DNA from: Ceratobasidium sp. AG-K
Lineage: Eukaryota; Basidiomycota; Agaricomycetes; Cantharellales; Ceratobasidiaceae
DNA length: 64,000 bases
Assembly (NCBI GenBank): GCA_037039685.1
Contig: JAWNGF010000006.1
Span: 1,054,001-1,118,000, forward strand
Direction of reading: 5' to 3'
In this document: one piece after another, positions 35,004 through 47,100 of the stretch
Layout: every line of letters begins with the position of its first letter
Numbering within the stretch: the first letter of the stretch is position 1
The notes under the pieces: generated by a model
Seen by the model: only the letters and a program-made list of their open reading frames with translations
What the model was told of the DNA's origin: nothing
Database searches by the model: none
Made by a program: the position numbers and the translations under genes

Positions 35004-36186
35004 TGTTGTCGTCGCTCTCGGCAGGTTCGAGGGTCAGCAAGTCCGGCGTAACACTGCTTGCCATGCGTTTTCCACGTGTAGAATGCTCTTTGTCGTCTGA
35101 TTGTGGTAGTTGTCGAGGGATTGCCAATAACACCGTGATGGTCCTGTGCAATACCAAGACCATCCCCAGCCATATTCCAAATTCTATTCTCACTTCTGGG
35201 ATTGCTTCGTCCCTCAGGCTTAAAAAAAAAGTGGCTCCAAACAAGGTCTGCCATGAATAGGGTGCAGTTACTAAGTGATATGTTACTTACCAGTGTTACA
35301 AACATTACATTACAAACATGTTAATGACAATGGTAGAAACTGACCCGGAAAAATGGCATGTTAATAACAATTATTGCATAACTCAGCTCAATGCACCACA
35401 AATTGTCCTGTTGAGTCAAGTTCAGCCCACCCTACATTGCTAGTGATTATGGTGGGACTGCTTCCAGGTACTCTCCAACTGGATTTGACCCTGTGGTTTG
35501 GAAATAAAGGGAATCTGTGTTGTAAGCACATACACACAGCACCAAGTGCCCATTAAGCCAAAATACATGTTAGATATGGCAGGTGGTAGATGGGAAGCAA
35601 TCAATCAGCAGAACTAGTTGTGCAGCCTGTGCCCGGGTTGTCCAGCACTGCTCTTTCTTGGGCAAAGGACATATATCTGGCAATTTAAGCACCCTCAAGT
35701 GCCAAATAAAGGCTGCACATAGAGCATACAGCATGTAGAGCTTGCTTGCTCAGGTTTGTAGCAGTCTCGGGCTATAAAGGGCACAAGAAAAGTGCATAAA
35801 TACCCCCAACAATCTACTCTCAAGGTAGTACTTGGCATTTTGCACTTCCCTTACATGCAGTCTGATCACTCTTTCCAACACAAAATTGACCACTTGCATG
35901 CGGCTTTACATCCTCTGCTGACTTCTCTGCCTTTGGGCTCAAGTATCTATGATTTCAGAGACTGGACTCCTGATCCCAACAAGCTTGATTGCCTTGATGT
36001 GCCATGTAGTGTGCTCCATGCTGATCTAGAAAATATTTTTGGGCTCTGAGCAATCATGCCCCTGATGTTTTGAGAGCAAGGGACTGGGATCAAATCAATT
36101 GTAGATCTGTCTGCTTGCTACCTTACTGCCAACTTTTGGGAGAAAGCTTTACTATCAAAATGGGTAGAAGATCTGTCAAACACAGC
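35004..36186. other. Array edge and transposon-flanking sequence, no supportable gene
   Basis: 35004-35310 is the upstream side of NLR4 and is similar to the other promoters up to the G-rich start context. Beyond this the sequence becomes AT-rich and loses similarity to the array. A plus-strand ORF at 35792-36049 has no motif I know. The gypsy reverse transcriptase of element C begins abruptly near 36187, so its 5' part has been lost somewhere in this stretch. Confidence 0.4.
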
Positions 36187-36631
36187 AGAGGAGATGTCAT
36201 CTACATTGATGACATTCTCATCTTCTCAAAAGACCGGGAACAACATGTAAAAGATGTCAGGGAGGTACTGAAGTGATTAGAAGAAAACAACATCTTCCTG
36301 AAGATCACAAAATGCAAATTCTTTATCACCACAGTCACCTTTGTTGGAATAGTCATCACCCCTGAAGGAATTTCCATGGAAAAGGACAAAATCAAGGCAA
36401 TTTTGGAATGGTGCATCCCAAAGATGGTCAAACAAGTACAGGCCTTCTTAGGCTTTGCAAATTTCTACTGACAATTTGTGCAAAACTTCAGCAGTATTGT
36501 CAAGCCATTAACCAAACTCACAAGAAAGGAACAGAAGTGGGAATGGGGTGTAGAACAGCAACAGGCCTTTGACAAACTCAAATCAGCAGTAACTAAGGAT
36601 CCAGTATTGGCACATCCCAACCCCACCAAAC
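36187..36631 (+). pseudogene. Element C pol fragment 1: reverse transcriptase end to RNase H start
   Basis: The frame reads DVIYIDDILIFSKD (catalytic motif C), then VGIVITPEGISMEKDKI, QAFLGFANFY and the connection TKLTRKEQKWEW. It breaks off at HPNPTK, where element A is inserted. In-frame TGA codons at 36274-36276 (after REVLK) and 36469-36471 (after ANFY) stand where related elements have Arg, as expected of CGA to TGA. Motif A and the protease are missing on the left. Confidence 0.85.
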
Positions 36632-37077
36632 TGTCACAACCCTTAGTTGAACCGTGGAGGCCGAGACTCCACAGGCAGTGAGGATGGGGGTTGGGACGAC
36701 AACAAAGGTCAAATGTATGGCGGTTAGGCCTAAGTGAGTCACGCAATGAGTGATGGGGAAAACAACAAGAGAACAAGTCTTGTGGAGACAAGACTTGTGT
36801 CGCTGGTATATATACTAACTACTGTGGCTATGTACAATAGGAAGCAAGTGACAAAGGAAAACAGAACAAGAAGAGACAGGAGTCCAAGAGAAGCAGAGGC
36901 AGGACAAAGGAAACAAGATAAGTCCATGGACACCAAGGAGACAAGGGAACCAGCCAGGCAGGCATGTCCCGCGGTCATGGCTTACATAAAGGTGACTATA
37001 TGCGCCAAGGCAAAAAGAACAAGACCAAGCACAAAAGAACAGGACAACAAAGAGAGAAACAAGAAAAGGTTGTGACA
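36632..37077 (-). repeat. Element A 3' LTR (446 bp)
   Basis: It is a TG...CA LTR with inverted ends TGTCACAACC/GGTTGTGACA, the partner of 54796-55241. The polypurine tract lies directly next to it at 37081-37091. It contains a short ORF with Cys/Leu-rich translation on the minus strand, which I regard as chance. Confidence 0.93.
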
Positions 37078-37089
37078 CTACCCCCCCTT

Positions 37090-37629
37090 CTAGGCCTCAA
37101 CAACCTCCACCTCCACCTGGACCTCAATAGGGTCACACAAGGAACTAAGAGACATTACAGAAGCATCACGGAAAACTATGGCCCCCTCCTCATCCTCCAG
37201 CTCAAAAGGCTCCTCAGCCGTTCCCTTCCCCTTCCAGATGTCCTCCTCATCCGTCAAGTCAATGATGGGCTCTTGACGCCCAGGGCCGTTGGTAAGGTCA
37301 ATGATCTTGAAGGGGTCTTGAAGGCCCAGCTGGGCTTGCCTGGAGGCATCCTGGATTTCCCAGGCGTTGTGGATGTCTTGGGCAGAGTGGGCAATCCAGG
37401 AGTTCCACCTGACCACGGGGAGTCCAACAAATGAACGAGGGGGGCGGCAGTGCCAGGAGCGCACCCCAACAATGAAGTAGAAACCCCGCTGCATCCCTGA
37501 GTGCCAGTACTGGCCATTCTTGAGGGGGGGAACGCTTTCAAGCAAGTGCTTGAAGGAGGCTGAACACATATAGATGTTGTTGTAAATGCAGACAAGGCAG
37601 GTGTTGGTGGACATGGTGGGGGATGACAT
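37090..37629 (-). CDS. Element A extra ORF after pol (ORF3), 179 aa, SIM-like motifs
   Basis: It starts at the ATG at 37629 and ends 12 bp before the 3' LTR. Its first 376 nt overlap the open pol frame in another frame. The N-terminal part has Cys pairs (CLVC near 11-14) and aromatic-rich segments (QYWHSGMQRGFYF, VVRWNSWIA). The C-terminal part is acidic and has two SUMO-interacting-motif-like sequences, KIIDLTNG (about 108-115) and PIIDLTDEED (about 121-130). There is no signal peptide or membrane segment, so it is not an env gene. I do not recognise a family. The position matches ORF3 of B1, B2 and D, but sequence similarity is limited to the IDLT region and general composition. Confidence 0.6.
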   Translation of the reverse strand: MSSPTMSTNTCLVCIYNNIYMCSASFKHLLESVPPLKNGQYWHSGMQRGFYFIVGVRSWHCRPPRSFVGLPVVRWNSWIAHSAQDIHNAWEIQDASRQAQLGLQDPFKIIDLTNGPGRQEPIIDLTDEEDIWKGKGTAEEPFELEDEEGAIVFRDASVMSLSSLCDPIEVQVEVEVVEA

Positions 37630-40600
37630 GGTGCAGTGGATTGGGCACAAGTGGGAGGCAATTTTAGCACAAGGGATGTGAAAGTAAAAACTTTTTGATG
37701 GGGTACTTGGATCCCAGCAGCCTCTTTTATATGCTTAGAACGCCTAATGGGCCGTTCTTCCTTGTTTTTGGCGGCCAAATCGTCCTTTGTTTCCTCATGT
37801 TGCCGCTTCCTGGTGGTCTTGGGGACTTTGGCTATTGCTTCCGGATGTTCTTGATGGAATTCCTTGATGAGTTCCATTGCGTTGCCAAGGTGTTCCAATG
37901 GTTCCCATGAATCAGGTTCCGCCATATACCCTTTCCATTTGACAAAATACTTCAAGATGCCTTTCTTGACTTTGGAACTTTGAATGGCTTCCACCTCGTA
38001 TTCTTCCTCTCCTTCAGGAGTCTCAATAGGAGCAGGTGGTTCAATGTGACGGCCTTCAATCTCATCCTCCTCATACTTAGCAAGTTGAGAGACATTGATT
38101 ACTGGATGTATGGTCATTGATGGGGGAAGTTCCAGTTTGTAAGCGTTCTTTCCCACCGCCTCAAGGATTGTAAAGGGGCCAAGCTGTTTATGCAAGAGTT
38201 TCAGGGATGGCCGGTTAGTAGTGATGTGATTGTGACTGAGCCAAACCCTATTGCCAATAATGAAAGGATCCTCTTTCCGCTGATGATCTGTGTAATCCTT
38301 GTCTCATTCCTTGCTCAGGGTCAGACTGGCCTTGGCTTCTTCCAGGTTGTCTTGGATGCACTGTGCGTGGGCCGCAGCTTCTGGTACTGAACTGTCTTCA
38401 ATTGGAGTTCCTTCAATTGATGGATGGTGCACTGTATTTGCAAAGAAGGGAGTCATGCCAATGCTAGAATGGAAGGAGTTGTTGTAGGCAAACTTGGCAA
38501 AGGGAAGTAGAGATGCCCAATCATGTTGCCTGAAGGAGCAATATGTCCGGATGAACGCTTCTACCATTTGGTTGACACGCTCTGTTTGTCTGTCTGTCTC
38601 AGGATGGTAAGCGGTGGAGAGTCTGGGCCAAATCTTTAGGGCTTGATAGAGTTCCTTCATGAACTTTGACGCAAAGGTAGGCCCGCAATCTGATACCACA
38701 GTTTCTGGTGTACTGTGCAGTTTCCAACAGTGTTCCATGAATAACTTGGCTAATTTGGGTGACGTTGTCTTCTCAGTGCAGGGGATGAAATGAGCCATTT
38801 TGGTTAATGTGTCCACAATGACCAATATTGAGTCTAGGCCTTTGGACAGCAGAAGTTTTACAATCATATCCACTGAGATGTGTTGCCAGGGTTTGGATGG
38901 GAGTTCAAGTGGTTGCAATTCACCAAGGGGTCACTGATTGATTGGTTTGGATCATTGGCACAAATTGCATGACAACACATATTTGTTGATGTATGCCTTC
39001 ATGGATGGCCACCAATATTCCCGTTTGACTAGTTCCAATGTCTTTGCTTGTCCCATGTGTCCTACTGCTTGATTGTCATGATGCAGTTCAAGGATTTGAC
39101 GTTCAATCTCATTGTGGTTGGGAAGATAGATCCTTCCTTTTCTGTATAGCATGTCGTGCCTGATCTTCCAATCTTCAAACTCCTTTTGTACAGAAGCTGG
39201 TGCCTTCTCTGGTTGGTTGCTAAGGAATGCCCATATTGATGTAACATAGTTGTCCTTTGGAGTGTGATCCCTGATTCCCTGACAAATTTCCAATGTTGAT
39301 GCCATGCCTTGTGATTCTGTTTCTGCTTCATTGATGAAGATATGTGGCAAAAGTAATGGTTTTTGAGGGATTACCCCCCCTTCTAGGTCATGATTGCTCA
39401 GGCGACTGAGCGCGTCTGCTTTGCCGTTAAGTCTGCCGGCTCTGTACTTGATTTGGAAATTGAATTCCAAGAGGAAAACCACCCATCTGTTTTGCCGTTT
39501 TGTCAACACTTTGGAAGTCATGAAGTACTCCAGGTTTTTGTGGTCCATGATTAGCAGTACAGGTATTTCCGTTCCTTCCAGTAAATGGCACCATTCTTTA
39601 AAGGCTTTGATGATTGCTTGAAGTTCCTTGTCAAAGATATCATAATTTTGCTCCGTGGGTGACAAGCTCTTGGACATGAATGCAACTGGATGTAACTTGT
39701 TGTCACTGCCATATTGGCTAAGAACCGCCCCAGTGGCTTTGTCTGATGCATTGCACTCAATGATGAACCCCTTGTCCTGATCTGGTTGCTGAAGGATCAG
39801 TGCTTTGATGAACTCCTTGATCAATGTCTGGAATGCAAGTTCCGCTTCTGCGCCCCACTCCCATTGTTTTGTTTTCATGGTAAGGTCATACAGCGGTCAA
39901 ACTATGTGGGTGTAATTTTGGATGAACCGCCTGTAAAAATTTGCAAATCCAAGGAAAGTTTGTACGTCGGTCACATTCTTTGGTGTGGGCCATTTCTTGA
40001 TTGCCGCAATTTTCTCTTCTTGCATTTCTATGACATCTCCTGATATGACCAATCCCAGGTAGTCAACCTTTGGAATGTGGAACAAGCATTTCTTGAGAGA
40101 GCAGTAAAGACCAAGGCGTTGTAAACGGCGCAGGACTTCCTTCACATGTGTTGGGTGATCTTTGGGGTTCTTTGAGAAGATTAGAATATCATCAATGTAG
40201 ATTTCCACAAAGACCCCTTCAATATCCCTGAATTTGGCGTCCATCATATTCTGGAAGGTGGCCGGTGCGTTGGTAAGGCCAAATGGCATGACCCTGGTTT
40301 CAAAAAGTCCATATTTGGTTCTGAACTCGGTTTTGGGAACATCTTCATCTGCAACCCTGACCAGATTGTATCCGGATTTGAGGTCAGGTTTGGTGAATAT
40401 CTTGGCGCCCTTGACACGCTCAATAAGGTCATCTGTCCTTGGGAGTGGGTACCAGTTCTTCTTTGTCCATTGATTCAGATACCGGTAGTCCATGCACAGT
40501 CGGGGAGGTTGTGGTACCCCGTCAATATCATGACGTTTGACAGACATTACTGGCGATGCCCATTCTGAAGTTGATGGTACAATGAACCCTTTTTCCAAAT

Positions 40601-41279
40601 TCTCATCAATCCAGGCCTTGAGGATTCAATCTTCTTCCTTTGTGAGGGAGTAGACTACCCTGATTTTAGGTTTTGCTCCTGGTTCCAATTCAATTTTGAG
40701 ATCATACGGTTGGTGAGGGGGCAACTTTTCCACCTCTTTGGCCACAAAGACGTCTTTGAATTCAGCATATTCCTTGGGAAGTTGGCCAATTACCCCCCCT
40801 TCCACGGCATTGCAATCTTTGCATAAGCATTCTGCCATACAGAATCCTGAATTAAAGTCTAGAGTCCCTGCTGTCCAATCAATTGCTGGGTTATGCTTCT
40901 TGAGCCAAGGTATGCCTAAAACCACCATGTGTCGACCCAAAGGAGCTACATCACATGTGATTTCTTCCACATGATTGTTCATAATAATTTGGAAAATGCA
41001 TTCCTTGTCAATCAGGCTGTTTGCAATTGGTCGACCATCAATCACTTGTACTCGTCTTGCTATTTTTTTCTTTTTTGTTGGAATTTTGTGTTTTTTGACA
41101 TATTCCACATTGATGAAGTTTCCCAATGCCCCTGAATCAATCATGGCAATGGTAACGAGGTGTTTCAGGCTTTCAATTGTGATGGGAACGCGAAGTTGGT
41201 CTGCATATTCAGTGGAACAAAGATGTGTCTTGTTTACAGACTGTTTCCGATTCTCCAAGACAACACGATTCAATTTCAA
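37254..41279 (-). pseudogene. Element A pol: protease, RT, RNase H, integrase, chromodomain
   Basis: One minus-strand frame, broken only by five TGA codons at 40626, 39897, 38952, 38931 and 38304 (lowest base of each). All stand at positions compatible with Arg CGA. Domains in order: aspartic protease with IDSGALGNF, RT with KPDLKSGYN (motif A), MPFGLTNAPATFQ and YIDDILIFSKN, then RNase H with ECNAS (catalytic Asp changed to Asn). The HHCC zinc-binding domain ends CNLC. Integrase core follows with ISVDMIVKL, SDCGPTFAS and HPETDRQTERVNQ. The chromodomain is EYEVEAIQSS...YFVKWKGY...DSWEPLEHL. The frame stays open past the chromodomain to 37254, over the start of ORF3; this end may not be translated. 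Confidence 0.9.
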
Positions 41280-41302
41280 CCTTAGGGCGCCTGATGCTCC
41301 CT

Positions 41303-41657
41303 TCAGTCGCTGCCTTTTCCTGATTCCGAATCACTGGTATCCACCTCTTCTAGGGCTGCTATCTGGGTACAGCAATCTTTGGCAATATGGCCTTTCTTCT
41401 GGCAACGGTAGCAAATGGTTTTGCCAGTGATTGCCGCAACTTCAACCTTTGCTTGCCTAGTATCTGGTTTGATGAAACTGAACAGAATTTCCATGATTGT
41501 TCCATCAGCCCATTTAACTTTTGGAGTCAGGAAGCCTCGTTTGTTCTTGCCAATTGATTCAATGGTACCCTTTTTGCTACCTTGCAGTGTAACTGTATAG
41601 ATTGCTTCCCCCTTCTGAAATTTGTGCACTGTTGTGTTTGTGGTTACCCACTTCTGG
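41303..41657 (-). pseudogene. Element A gag, 3' part with zinc knuckle
   Basis: It continues exactly in frame from 53083 once B1 and one GTTCC copy are removed (1307 + 355 nt = 554 codons including the stop). It contains a basic stretch and a CCHC knuckle CYRCQKKGHIAKDC, then an acidic tail and a stop. Protease follows in another frame. Split by an insertion, so not functional. Confidence 0.85.
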
Positions 41658-41662
41658 GTTCC

Positions 41663-42120
41663 TGTCATGAGCCAGCTCCCTCCATTGGACTTGCCTACCG
41701 TCTTGCCCACCTGTTTCTCCCTTTGTTTTGTGTTTCCGTTTCCGTTTGCTGCGTTGCCACATTCTTGTGGTTATTTCTGTTACACTGTGTAATGCGGCAG
41801 TGCCTTGTACAAGTCATGTCTGTTCATACAGCATGACTCACACAGACACTCCTGACTGGCTGTTATGTATGACTTGTGTGGCTGCGCCTATGTATGACTC
41901 GGCCTCTTTCTGAATATGTATAGAGGACCAACAAGCCTGGTAACCCCAGCTTGTTTTGTCTTGTCAAAACATCCCTTTTGAGTGACACTTAGAACCACCC
42001 CTACCCTTTGGAACCTACAGACACTTAAGTGTGTTGTGGTTCAAGAGGTCACTTAGGTCTTAGTGCCATCCACTCTCCATTGCAGCTTGTCTTATAGCCA
42101 CCAAGAACAAGCTTACGACA
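41663..42120 (+). repeat. Element B1 5' LTR (458 bp)
   Basis: It begins TGTCATGAGCC and ends GCTTACGACA. A TATA-like sequence (ATATGTATAG) near 41914-41923 is followed by AGCTTGTTTTGT at 41949-41960, the predicted start of the RNA, which is complementary to the primer site just after the LTR. Confidence 0.92.
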
Positions 42121-42122
42121 TT

Positions 42123-42134
42123 ACAAAACAAGCT
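42123..42134 (+). other. Element B1 self-type primer-binding site
   Basis: ACAAAACAAGCT starts two bases after the LTR and is the perfect reverse complement of AGCTTGTTTTGT at 41949-41960 in the LTR. This is the arrangement of Tf1-type self-priming rather than a tRNA primer. Confidence 0.75.
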
Positions 42135-42142
42135 TAACAATC

Positions 42143-44152
42143 ATGTCCATACAAGAGGATGCAGTGTCACGCCTCGCAACACCACTCTCTACAAGGAGAG
42201 GACCAAGTAGGGCTTCAAGACCTACAAGTTCCCTCAACAAGCAAGATATTGCACAAGCACGGGCAGGAGGACCAGCAAGGTCTTGCCCACAAAGCCAAGC
42301 CTCTATGCCTGGAACATTCAACGCTGAGAACATTTCAATCATACAAGAAGAACCCACCATTGTTACTAGAGAACCAGGAGATATCACTGACAACCCCACA
42401 CTGGTCACAATTCAAATCCCTATCTCAAACAATTCTCCAGGCCCATCACAACCACTATGGCCTATGGGATCCAGAAGACAGTTTTTTTCCCCTCAACCTG
42501 AAGCTCACGGGGGCGTATCCCTTGTTCCTATCAGGCCGCCACCCACACCGCACATTCCCCTTACTGCTCAAGTACCACAGATTGGGGGAACCATCACCAA
42601 TGCCGGCCCAATCCCAATAAGCTCTCAGGCCGTGACTCCAGTTAACCTGGTGCCGCCATACGTACCACAAGGGTATTCTCAGCAAGCAACAGCAACTGAA
42701 GGACAAGAACCCCCTAGGATTCCCAGCTCAAGTTCTAGCTCCAGTGGAAGAACAGTGATTAGCAACCTTGACGACCTTGACGATCTTCACCTGGGAAGAC
42801 ACAATGCACTGCTAAGGATTATTGATGGAATGAGGATAACAATTGACCAAAGACTCAATGGGTTAGAACAATCCACTCAAGTGTTGGCTAACAACCAACA
42901 AATCTTCAACGATTCCCTCAACAACCTACAAGGAACCCTGACTGATATCCTTACCGCTGCACAAAACAGTAAACACAACAGCTTCCTGGTTGGACAAGAT
43001 GTAATCTGCTTAAGAAACGAAGTCACAAACACACAAGGACTAGTAAACAATGTACAAGAAGATCTTAACACCACAAGACAGGCACACTTAGCATGGAACA
43101 AAGCAATCACCCAACAACTAGAAGGACTAAGGGGAGACGGAAGGATTGCCATTGATGCAATCAATAACATGCGCAAACAGATGGACGAAGCATCCCTACA
43201 TGCTGTATCACCCCCCCACCCTGAAGCAGAATCAACCAGACTCGACGAATTAGAACAAAGGATACGTCAGCTTTTTGAAAACCCCAACAACAGAAGGGAA
43301 GCAAGATGTCCAAAAGTAACTAGGCCAGAGGCTTTCAACGGGAAGAAAGGAGAAGGAGCAGAAATGTTCATCACCCAAATGGAAAGTTACTTTGTCAGGT
43401 TGGGCAACCAATACAACTTGGGACAAGAACAAATTAGAGAAGCACTAGCCAACTTCAAATCAGACAACAAGTCCGCTACACATTGGGCTCAGGTTCTACT
43501 ATGGTCTATGAACAATGGAGTTCCAGACCCAAACCTAGGATTGTGGGAAACATTCAAATCACACTTCATGGAGCAATTTAGCGACCCTAACAAGAAGGCC
43601 AAGGCAGAGGCCAATATCCAAAAGAGCAAGCAAATCAATTCAGTAGCAAACTATGCAACAGAATTCCGATTTCACATGGTGGATGTAAGTTGGGGGGAAG
43701 AAGCCCTTATCAACCAATTCAAGGAAGGACTCAAGCTGGAAATCAAAACAGAATTGGCATGATTTGAACTTTCCCTTATCAACAAGGATGGAACTGAAAG
43801 GCACCTTAACCTTAACCAATGGATCACTCTTGCAATCTCCATCTACCAGAAATTGCAACAGATCAAGGCATCCACCGGAAAGAAAACACCCCAATCGACC
43901 ACTACTGGGCAAACTTCTACAAAGCGGCTTCCAGACAAAGTATACAAGGCAAGAATAGCATCAAACCAATGTCTGAAGTGCGGCCAAGAAGGCCACCATT
44001 CATTCAAATGCTCATCAAAGGAGTGGATAACAACTGAGCCCAGCATAAAGGGAAGAGAAGCTACAATAATAGAAGATTTGGGAAAAGAAGGGTCTCCCTC
44101 TAACTGTGTGTGGAGAGACCAAAGAACCGGCAATGGAAACAATGTACTTTAG
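42143..44152 (+). pseudogene. Element B1 gag
   Basis: ATG at 42143; one frame to 44152 broken by a TGA at 43760-43762 where D reads Arg (LARFELTL). The N-terminal third is Pro/Ser-rich and low in order. The middle is coiled-coil-like (repeated Gln/Asn/Leu, for example STQVLANNQQIFNDSLNN). The gag core has the KVTRPEAFNGKKGEGAEMF segment and ends with a CCHC knuckle CLKCGQEGHHSFKC. Pol starts in the +1 frame within the last 47 nt, so frameshifting or a second start would be needed. Confidence 0.9.
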
Positions 44153-47100
44153 AGCACCAAACAAATCAACCATTGTTTACACAAACATTGCCGGAATCAC
44201 AGAACCAGTCCCTACTCTCATCAATTCAGGAGCTTCTAAGGACTTTATGGACATCTCTTGGGCCCGCTCCAACAACATTCCTCTCATGGAGCTTCCCTCT
44301 CCACAAAAAGTAATTGGCATACAGGGAAAAGAGCTCTCACACCGAATACGCTTCAAAGCCAAGCTTGTACTAGACGTAGAGGGAAAAACCTTCAAACAAA
44401 TCTTTTTTGCTATGCCTACTGGAGAATCCAAGCTCATTTTGGGACTTGAATGGCTGGAGGCAAACCCCAATATTAACTGGAAAACAAAGTGCATATCATG
44501 GCAACCTGAACCCATACAGGCAAGAACAGCCTCAATAGACAACCTACCAGAAGAGTTCAAGGAATTTGCCGACGTATTTAGCAAGGAAAAATTCAAGAGA
44601 ATGCCGGACCATTGCCCATACAACTGCACCATCAACTTCAAAGAAGGGGCTGCACTTCCAAAACCGGCTAGACCTATCCCACTCTCACCAGCCAAATCAA
44701 TTGCACTAAGGGAGTACCTGGATGAGGAAATTGCCGCTGGGAAAATTCGACCCAGCAAATCCCCCATTGCATCACCTTGCTTCTTTGTCAAAAAACCTAT
44801 CAATCCAAAGAACCCAGAAGCAGTGCAACAATTACGGCTTGTTCAAGACCTCAGAGGAGTGAACTCCATTACAAAGGACAACAGGTTCCCAATGCCCTTA
44901 ATGGAAGATCTTCTTGATAAAATCAAGGATGCAAAAATTTTCTCCAAAATCAATCTGCGCATGGGTTTCAACAACATCAGAATTAGGGAAGGGGACGAAT
45001 GGAAGACAGCCTTCAGAACCAAAGACGGCCTATTCAAATACATTGTCATGCCATTTGGACTAAAAAATGCACCCACCATATTCCAAAGATACATGAACCA
45101 CATTTTCCACAACCTTATTGACGTATGCATTATAGTATACATTGACAACATCCTAGTCTTCTCTAAAAACAGAAGTCAACATACTATAGACGTCAGGAAG
45201 GTGCTGAAGATCTTACTGGATGAAAACCTATTTGCAAAGCTCCCAAAATGCGAATTCTTTGTCACCAAACTTACATATACCAGACTCGGAATCAGTGATT
45301 CTGGCATCTCAATGGAGGAAGAGAAGGTCAAGGCAATAAAGGAATGGAAGGAACCAAAAACGGTCAAGCAGGTTCAAGCGTTCCTAGGATTTGCAAACTT
45401 CTACCAAAGATTTGTACCAAATTTTAGCCGTTGAGCAAAACCCTTGACAACCCTTACAAGAAAGGATAACAAATGGAAATGGGAGAAGGAGCAGCAGGAG
45501 GCTTTCGATGCCCTGAAAGCAGAAATTAGCAAGGAGCCCACACTACGCCATCCTGACCCTGAGAAACCCTTTTTTCTGGAAACAGATGCAAGCAGAGTAG
45601 CAATGGGGGCAATTCTTTCTCAAAGGCAAGATGATAGCTACCTACACCCTATAGCATTCCTATCAAAATCCTTCAATGAGGTGCAGCTCAACTATGACGT
45701 CCATGACAAGGAACTTATGGCAATCATCGAGTCACTGACACATTGGAGGCTATACCTTGAGGGAACAAAGGCTCCAATCACTATCTACACCAATCACAGG
45801 AACCTACAGTTCTGGAAAGAAGCAAGAATGTTCAACTGTCAACACGCAAGATGGCATCAACTACTGGCTTCCTACAACTTTGATATCATATACTGTCCTG
45901 GAATCCTTTTGTCTAAACCGGACCTGTTGTCAAGACGATCTGACCATGAGGATATTCCAACACCAGAACAAATTATGATATCCGCTGAAAAATTTAAAGG
46001 GTTTATGGGGCAGATGGACACAGACATTATGGCAACTATCAATGAAGCACAAGAAACTGATGAAGGACTGGCAAAGATCAAGGAAATCTGCAAATCAAGG
46101 GAAATGTTACCAAGAACCCTGCAACATAGCGTAAAAGATCATGATTTCAAGGAAGGTCTAATATGGTACAAAGGGAAAATTTACGTCCCAGAAGATAAGG
46201 AAGCCAGACTGTCCATCATGCAACTACACCACGACTCAAGGATTGCAGGGCATCAGGGACAAGCCAGGACATTGGAACTTATAGCAAGAAGATACTTCTG
46301 GCTAGGGATGAAGCAGAGCGTAAATAGATACGTGGAATCCTGTGAAACCTGCCAACAAACAAGGGGATCAAAGTCAATAGTACCAATCAAACCTCTAGAA
46401 ATTCCAAAAGGTCCCTGGGAAGACATAGCATTCAACTTTGTAGTAAAATTGCCAAGGTCCAGAGGGTCAGACAGCATCATGGTAGCGGTGGACCGGTTCT
46501 CAAGAATGGCGCATTTCATACCCTGCAAAGAATCCCACATGGCAAGCGAGTTGGCAAATCATTTTGTCACAAATGTTTGGAAACTACATGGCTTTCCAAA
46601 AAGCACAATCTCAGACCAAGGGACTACCTTCAATTCTAAACTTATGAAGGCCGTTGATGAGAGAATTGGAACTAGCCCAAGTTTCAGCACTGCCTACCAC
46701 CCCCAGATGGATGGAATAACAGAAAGAATCAACCAATGGATGGAAGGCAGGCTACAATCCTTTGTCAACTACCAGCAAGATGATTGGGTGGACTTGTTAC
46801 CAATTGCAGAATTCAGCTATAATCTGCAGAAGCACTGCGTAACGGGTAGTTCCCCTTTTGCAATAGTCTACGGCAGGGAACCATTGTGGAACATCTCATC
46901 AGAAGAAACAACGGTTCCTGAAGCAAACACCATTACAGAAAAATGGCGTAGCATCCACAACAAAGCTATTGCATCAATGGAAAACCAAAGGCTCCTGGAG
47001 GAAGAGCCAAAAAACGAGTACCAAGAAGGAGATCTAGTATGGCTGTTGGGAAGAAACATCCAAACAAAAAGACCCTCAAGGAAACTGGATAACAAGAAGC

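Larger units (their letters stand above)
7950..35310 (-). repeat. Tandem array of four about 7.1-kb NLR units
   Basis: Homologous unit edges are seen at about 7975, 15238, 22280 and 29375 (spacing about 7.26, 7.04 and 7.10 kb). Each starts with the same block reading (plus strand) CCAACACACTCTCGACCTTGAG or close variants. Each unit holds, left to right, a conserved 3' flank, an NLR gene on the minus strand, its promoter side, and a spacer with two conserved non-NLR blocks. All units have the same orientation, so unequal crossing-over is the simplest origin. The fourth unit stops near 35.3 kb, where retrotransposon-rich sequence begins. The 3' flanks (7955-8462, 15230-15620, 22265-22763, 29370-30147) share a sequence whose minus strand reads RYELGDVRGSGACQRP; I take it to be untranslated. 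Confidence 0.9.
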
